Assembly: GCA_021292105.1 (NCBI GenBank)
Contig: CM037861.1
Coordinates: 53,160,920-53,224,919, forward strand
Reading direction: 5' to 3'
DNA: 64,000 nt
Origin: Anadara kagoshimensis
Lineage: Eukaryota; Mollusca; Bivalvia; Arcoida; Arcidae
The notes under the pieces were generated by a model. It did not search any database. It was not told where the DNA came from and worked only from the letters and a program-made list of their open reading frames with translations. Position 1 is the first letter of the stretch, and each line of letters starts with the position of its first letter. Positions 59,401 to 64,000 of the stretch are shown here, piece after piece. The position numbers and the translations under genes are program-made.

Positions 59401-59589
59401 CTGTAGATTGGGAAATTTTTCGCGTGAACGCACTTAAATATTTATTCGCGTCTTTTAATTTTCGCGTGATCGCGACTTTGAAGTTATAATTTTAATTATT
59501 TCTTATTTTTCGCGAAACTTTTATTTTCGCGACTTGTTTCACTCGCAAATTTACGCCAAAATAAAACGGTCGCGAAAATTTCCCAACAG
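59401..59589. mobile_element. MITE with TA duplication, inserted in the 65-bp repeat
   Basis: Left end CTGTAGATTGGGAAATTTTT then CGCG; right end CGCGAAAATTTCCCAACAG; TA on both outer sides (59399-59400 and 59590-59591). The interior is rich in TTCGCG and CGCGAA. Half-elements of the same kind occur at 58810-58980 and perhaps 14440-14520. Confidence 0.8.
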
Positions 59590-60159
59590 TATCCCATTTA
59601 TTTTGTGTACAAATGTATTAATATTATTTTTCAAACCAAACTACAACTTTCTTGTGAACTACACGTGTATGGTTTTGTTGATGGCAATCATCTAGTCTAG
59701 CAATTATGTAGTTTGGCTTCAAAATCATTGCACTCAAAGCGGCTGTGTCTAACTACACCAACGGTTTAATGTGTAAAAGTTGGTGATTATAGTATAATGT
59801 TGACTAACAATAATATCAAATTATCCATCCCCGGAGGTCGGCAACACAATGGTATGAATATTGCTCTCTGCATACACAATATGTAAGCTCCAAACAGTAT
59901 GCTGTGAAAGACTTTTTAATGCTCGATATCCCGACTCTCCTTCAAAAAACTCAAGACACTGGATTTTAAACTTTCGCTTTCTCTTTTTTCTGGATATCTC
60001 ATTACAACTTGCAAATCAATAAAGCGTGAAGATGAATAAAAGAAAGGAAAAGTTAAAGGTATTATATGTACCAAACTTCTAATCACAATCAGGCGGGTGA
60101 ACGCTCGCTTATCATTTGACCTACAGTGGCGATACTGTGGCTTATTTATAAACAGGATC

Positions 60160-60260
60160 ATCCGGCATCACTTCCCTGGTGGAAGTTCACATGTTTAACC
60201 TAACTTGCCGATTTCAAGGTTTTTACTTTGTTTTTGGATTGTGGTTCGGACATAGAATAT
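60160..60260 (+). repeat. Dispersed repeat, copy 1 of 3
   Basis: CTTCCCTGGTGGAAGTTCAC, ACTTGCCGATTTCAAGG, TTTTTGGATTGTGGTTCGGA, CATAG. Other copies: 61285-61405 on the same strand and 63640-63785 in reverse. Confidence 0.6.
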
Positions 60261-61284
60261 TATCTTTGTTTTTTATTATAATATTATGGTCTAATGATGT
60301 GCATAATTACGAAAGCCTATTAAGCTCATGAATAAAAAAATTTAAAAGGCGTAATAACGCGAAATAAAGGCGTTATAATGCGAAGTGAAAGGCGTTATAA
60401 TGCCTTTTTGTCTATATATAGAGCAGTCACTTCTCTGGAGAATGTTAACAACCCTCACCACAAACAGATTGGTTTTAGTTTGAATAGCTTAAGGCAACTG
60501 TCACAAATGTCATTTAATCATTGTTAAAAGTTAGCGATTGACAATTGGACAGGAACATTTTAATAAATAGCCATGTGTACATTGCCAATGTTTATCAATA
60601 TTTATATTTTTAAGATTACTTAAAAGATGTCCATCCCCATATATTACACTAAAGCCATGTAATTAAAATCTTATCACACACGTGTAAAATCGCGTTCGTG
60701 ATCTTGGTAGCCAGCGCGCGACATTCCAATATGAGCACGCTATGACACACATAGACAGACTGTTGATTGTTTCACTGACATACATCGTTTGGTGGCTTTG
60801 ATATCATAAAAATGATATAAATTGGAAAAATGTTGTTGTGTTTTTGTATTTTTTCTATGGATAATTTAATATTATATTTTTTATATAATTATATTCATAA
60901 AACATTAGCAGTGCTGTTTGGGCGTATGTGACACGCTTACATACATGACTTCTGTGTATTGCTTTTCTTATAGAGAAGACAATTTTCATTTTCATGATAA
61001 TAGTTTTTTCTCTGGATTATATATTAAATACTGAGAATCTTACATTTTTGTTTATGTATTATTGAATTTATAAACTAGTTGAATAATCTATTTATGGATC
61101 TCATCAAGTCTCGTTGCATAAAAATTATTCAGCTCATTCACAGTATGATATAAACACTCTGTAAGATCCTCTATACATTTGATTATGAGTTCGAATCCTG
61201 TCTGCATAGATATTTCTTTTTATATGCTCCATAAAGACAAAAATCCCAATACTTATTTAATTATTTTGACTGGTGTAGCTAGCT
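60261..61284. other. Unrecognised AT-rich stretch
   Basis: Apart from short GCGTTATAATGC direct and inverted repeats near 60345-60405, I see nothing recognisable. Confidence 0.4.
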
Positions 61285-61405
61285 AATCAGGAGGTGTTTA
61301 CCCTTCCGGAGCACCGGGCCTCACTTCCCTAGTCTAACCTGACTTGTCAGTTTCAAAGTTTTTACTTTTCTTCTGGATTGTGATTCGGACATGGGTTAGT
61401 ATGTT
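61285..61405 (+). repeat. Dispersed repeat, copy 2 of 3
   Basis: CAGGAGGTGTTTACCCTTCC, GGAGCACCGGGCCTCACTTC, then the shared TTCTGGATTGTGATTCGGAC. It lies just before the exon at 61454. Confidence 0.6.
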
Positions 61406-61453
61406 TGTTTTTGATTATAAAATGAATCTAAAACTATGTTTATTTTGTTTCAG

Positions 61454-61549
61454 GGAAGACCTACTGTTTCTCTGTGTACAGTCATAACGATGGAGATTAT
61501 AACGGTACTAAAGCCGCACATATCTGTACAAACAATGGCTCTACATCAG
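61454..61549 (+). CDS. Possible further exon of the secreted protein
   Basis: Acceptor TTTTGTTTCAG, donor CAG|GTAGAT, 96 nt. In the more protein-like frame it reads KTYCFSVYSHNDGDYNGTKA, then AHICTNNGSTS, with two cysteines and two glycosylation-like sites. That frame needs one base from the previous exon, which ends in phase 0; the phase-0 frame is also open but less natural. Whether it joins the exon at 58703 is inference. A C-type-lectin-like domain is another reading of the cysteine pattern. Confidence 0.35.
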
Positions 61550-62116
61550 GTAGATATACCACACAGAATACGACCACTTGATGGGATTCTGCCATAATGT
61601 ATTATTAGAATCTATCGTTACAGGACCAAATATATAAGACCTTGGGTTGAGATTTCGTTGTCTCATATGTCTAGTAGCGACTGATTTTTTTTCTAACACC
61701 TTATTGATTTTAAAATTTATTAAAAGCTTCTTGGGTCACAGAAAACAGTGTAGCATGTAGCCTGTATCAACCCTAGGGTGAGACAAGAAATCAAACATAG
61801 ATAAAAACGAAAGATTTCCATGTCACAGGTGTGAGAAAAATAAGTCAATTTTATGTATGGTCCTCTAATAGCATTACCGGTATAAGCAAACCACTGGACG
61901 TCACCTACAATGATTTGCTACTCAATGTAGATGGGTTAAATGACTTAGTTTGTATTTTTTAATGTGTGTATTAACTGTATTTATTAACTACAGCTTGTAC
62001 AATTCATTAAATGAGGGAACTGTGATGTGGTGCTCAGGTAGAATACCAATCTTCTATTTAGCTAGCTACACCCGCCAAATGTGAAATCGAAATTGAGAAT
62101 GAAAAAGAAAATGTAA

Positions 62117-62775
62117 CTATGGGGCGTCAAATACATGTATATCCAGGGTAATTTTAGATACAAAGACACACTTGTCAACAATATTGTGGTGACAGCCATA
62201 AAGCTTTTCCAAGGCTTTGATTAGCCTAGACTTGCAATATCCCTGCGTCAACAATCTATTTGTGATCAGCTTGCTTCGTTGTATGAAGTTCCCGTAGTGG
62301 AAACAAGATCCACCATAGACTATTAATAGAGAAACAAATCCATCATAAGCAGAAGCAGCAGGTAAATTGCTGAAAAGAAAAGGAACGTTGACAATAGAAA
62401 AAAAATCACGTTTGTCATAAAGCTCCAAAACGTAGCTTTTCGCTTGGGCGTCATAATTGAGGTATAAGTCAAAATATGAAGCAGCACTTAAAGAATCGGT
62501 CGTTTCCATTATTTCAAGCTCGCTAGGATAGATGGCATTCACATAATCTTCAAATTTAGGAATATTAAGAGATATAACTGCATGTGGAGTTGAATATTTA
62601 ACCAGGCTCTGCATCAATTCTGCTTCATACCAATATAGCAACAAAGAGCAATCAATGGTGCACATTTTGTACCCATTGGTATACCGATTGTTTGTTGGTA
62701 AATTTTAGTACCAAACACAACAAATATGTATTCTATCAAAATCTCTAACATTTTGTTGATGGTAACTTAAATATG
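62117..62775 (-). pseudogene. Reverse-transcriptase remnant of a retroelement
   Basis: Read on the minus strand from about 62775: MLEILIEYIFVVFGTKIYQQ, TIGIPMGTKCAP, a frameshift near 62665, then LLLYWYEAELMQSLVK, then directly KFEDYVNAIYPSELEIMETT, SYFDLYLNYD, YDKRDFFSIVNVPFLFSNLP, AYDGFVSLLIVYG, LLTQGYCKSRLIKALEKLYG. These blocks, in this order, form a family of RT proteins common in molluscs, amphioxus and corals, where a RYIDDV catalytic motif separates the YEAEF and YP(S/N)ELEI parts. That motif is missing here (SLNIPKFEDY spans the place), so the copy is dead. I believe the family is Penelope-like, but this is from memory. Confidence 0.75.
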
Positions 62776-62779
62776 CTTT

Positions 62780-63640
62780 TGTTTGCCGGCTGTATGGTGC
62801 TTGATTACAAGATCGGGCGGATTATGTTATTGTATTTGTAAAAGATTAACATCATTACCATGCCTTCTCTGTGAAAAAATGCTTCGAGCAAATATTATAC
62901 TAAAAAGTTTTTTTAAATAAAAATCATGTAGACGCCGTGGCGTACTGGCGTATAGGAAGCTGCGCGCCTGGCATTAACTGTCATAATTTGCCATTTGATG
63001 GGTTTGTGCTAAGTAAATAAGACTTAGTTTTTATTCTTAAATGTGTGCATTTATGAAGCACTGCTTCTACACTACGTTGCATACATTTTTATGAATGAGG
63101 TGCCAATGGGCATTCACTGCAATGATTTGCCACTCGATGTTGACGAGTTAAAAGGCTTAATTTCTATTTATAAATGTACATCTTTAGGGTCCACAGGTTA
63201 TATAATAAGTGACATGATTAAAGGTCCGTCATGTAAAAGTACTACATGTATAACCACACCACTTGTACATTAACTCTGGTAACCGTCCAAGCTGGGAGTC
63301 TGATATAAGCTGTGGTCTCAACATCTGTTTGTCCTTCCTTGTCGTGATTTGCTCTTTCTTGTTGAACGTGTTCTATGTTTGCGTCAATAAGTACATGCTT
63401 TTTAGTTATAAATTCATTTTTTCTCTTTTTAAGTCTAGAAGCAACATATGGTGACCAAAGGCCCCAATGACCATGCATTCACGCTGGGCAACCGCCTGAA
63501 CCGGTTTTTTAAATCAAGACCGACTGCAGTTATTCTATTATTTGGTCAGCTGATTACCGGCATCAATACTTCTCTTATATGACCATTCAATTAACTATTA
63601 CAATGGAACAAAAACCGCATATTATTTATCTTAAAAGTAG
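62780..63640. other. Unrecognised stretch downstream of the RT remnant
   Basis: It holds a diverged duplicate of 61881-61980 near 63110-63180 (AATGATTTGC, ACTCGATGTTGACGAGTTAA). A minus-strand frame at 63242-63478 reads SRLKKRKNEFITKKHVLIDA then NIEHVQQERANHDKEGQTDV. It is charged and protein-like, but I recognise no family and see no clear splice sites. Confidence 0.35.
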
Positions 63641-63785
63641 AAGTTAAAAACAAACATTCTCTACCATGTCCAAACAACAATCCAAAAACAAAGTATAAAC
63701 TTGCAAAACTGGTAAATAATTAAACACATAAACTTCAACAGGGAAATGAGACCGCGTGCTCCGGGAAGGTAAAGTACCTCCTGTG
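63640..63785 (-). repeat. Dispersed repeat, copy 3 of 3, inverted
   Basis: On the minus strand CAGGAGGTACTTTACCTTCC, CGGAGCACGCGGTCTCATTT, TTTTTGGATTGTTGTTTGGA, CATGG match copies 1 and 2. Together with copy 2 it flanks the RT remnant in inverted orientation. Confidence 0.6.
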
Positions 63786-64000
63786 TTGCTCGCTACATGC
63801 GCTACTTGTGAAAATAAAATCGGAAATTATTAAGAAAAAGATCATAAGAATAGTGCCCTGACTTCTGTCAAGGTTAGTCTTTTGAATAATGTTCCTTATG
63901 TGTTATAGATCTATTTTATTCTTAATAAGTAATTACTACCTAACACTGTTTGATAGGTACCTCCTTTCAGACTTGAAAATGAAAAATGACTATCTGGTCA

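Noticed and set aside
58902-59437. Hydrophobic, membrane-like frames (CNIPFILFLCAIYH blocks)
   Set aside because: Products of the 65-bp tandem repeat; the opposite strand is equally open.

Overview
The window looks like nuclear DNA of a mollusc, most likely a bivalve. The evidence is AT-rich sequence, genes split by long introns, many TCAAGGTCAAGGTCAC-type dispersed repeats, tRNA-headed SINEs, several classes of small inverted-repeat elements and several satellite-like arrays. I cannot name the species. Few conventional genes are visible; most of the window is mobile and repetitive DNA.

Layout. (1) 1-19.4 kb: the 3' half of a plus-strand gene for a hnRNP H/F- or GRSF1-like RNA-binding protein. 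Five exons (3702-3822, 4315-4400, 5094-5191, 13849-13984, 19257-19342) join in phase and cover the end of one quasi-RRM and a whole following one, then stop. Its introns hold dispersed repeats, a SINE, a nested inverted-repeat element (9446-10210), a 53-bp satellite (11492-13464), a broken pogo-like transposase (minus strand, 16823-17965) and a TA-flanked MITE. (2) 19740-20739: 1000 N. (3) 20740-39549: a tandem array of an approximately 1.6-kb unit, 11 near-complete copies, two roughly 404-bp partial copies and a terminal partial copy, next to the gap. (4) 39.5-45.5 kb: SINE copies, unrecognised AT-rich DNA, a truncated copy of the inverted-repeat element. (5) 45.5-53.1 kb: one non-LTR retrotransposon (LINE), plus strand, split by two later insertions whose target-site duplications are intact: a 2191-bp element with about 427-bp terminal inverted repeats and a 9-bp duplication, itself carrying a nested 776-bp element, and a 1876-bp foldback element with an 8-bp duplication. 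(6) 53.1-55.4 kb: a SINE and a degraded Ty3/gypsy-type pol (protease, RT, start of RNase H). (7) 55.6-57.0 kb: a 45/37-bp satellite. (8) 57.6-61.6 kb: probable exons of a secreted, ependymin-related-like protein with a signal peptide, among SINE, MITE and a 65-bp repeat. (9) 61.3-64.0 kb: a minus-strand reverse-transcriptase remnant and copies of another dispersed repeat.

No operon-like organisation is present. The only host genes I can support are the RNA-binding protein (good confidence) and the secreted protein (tentative). The most unusual structures are the three-layer nested insertion at 45.5-53.1 kb, the foldback element built of inverted tandem subrepeats, and the 1.6-kb array, whose units are packed with mutually exclusive hairpins and which falls into two subfamilies.
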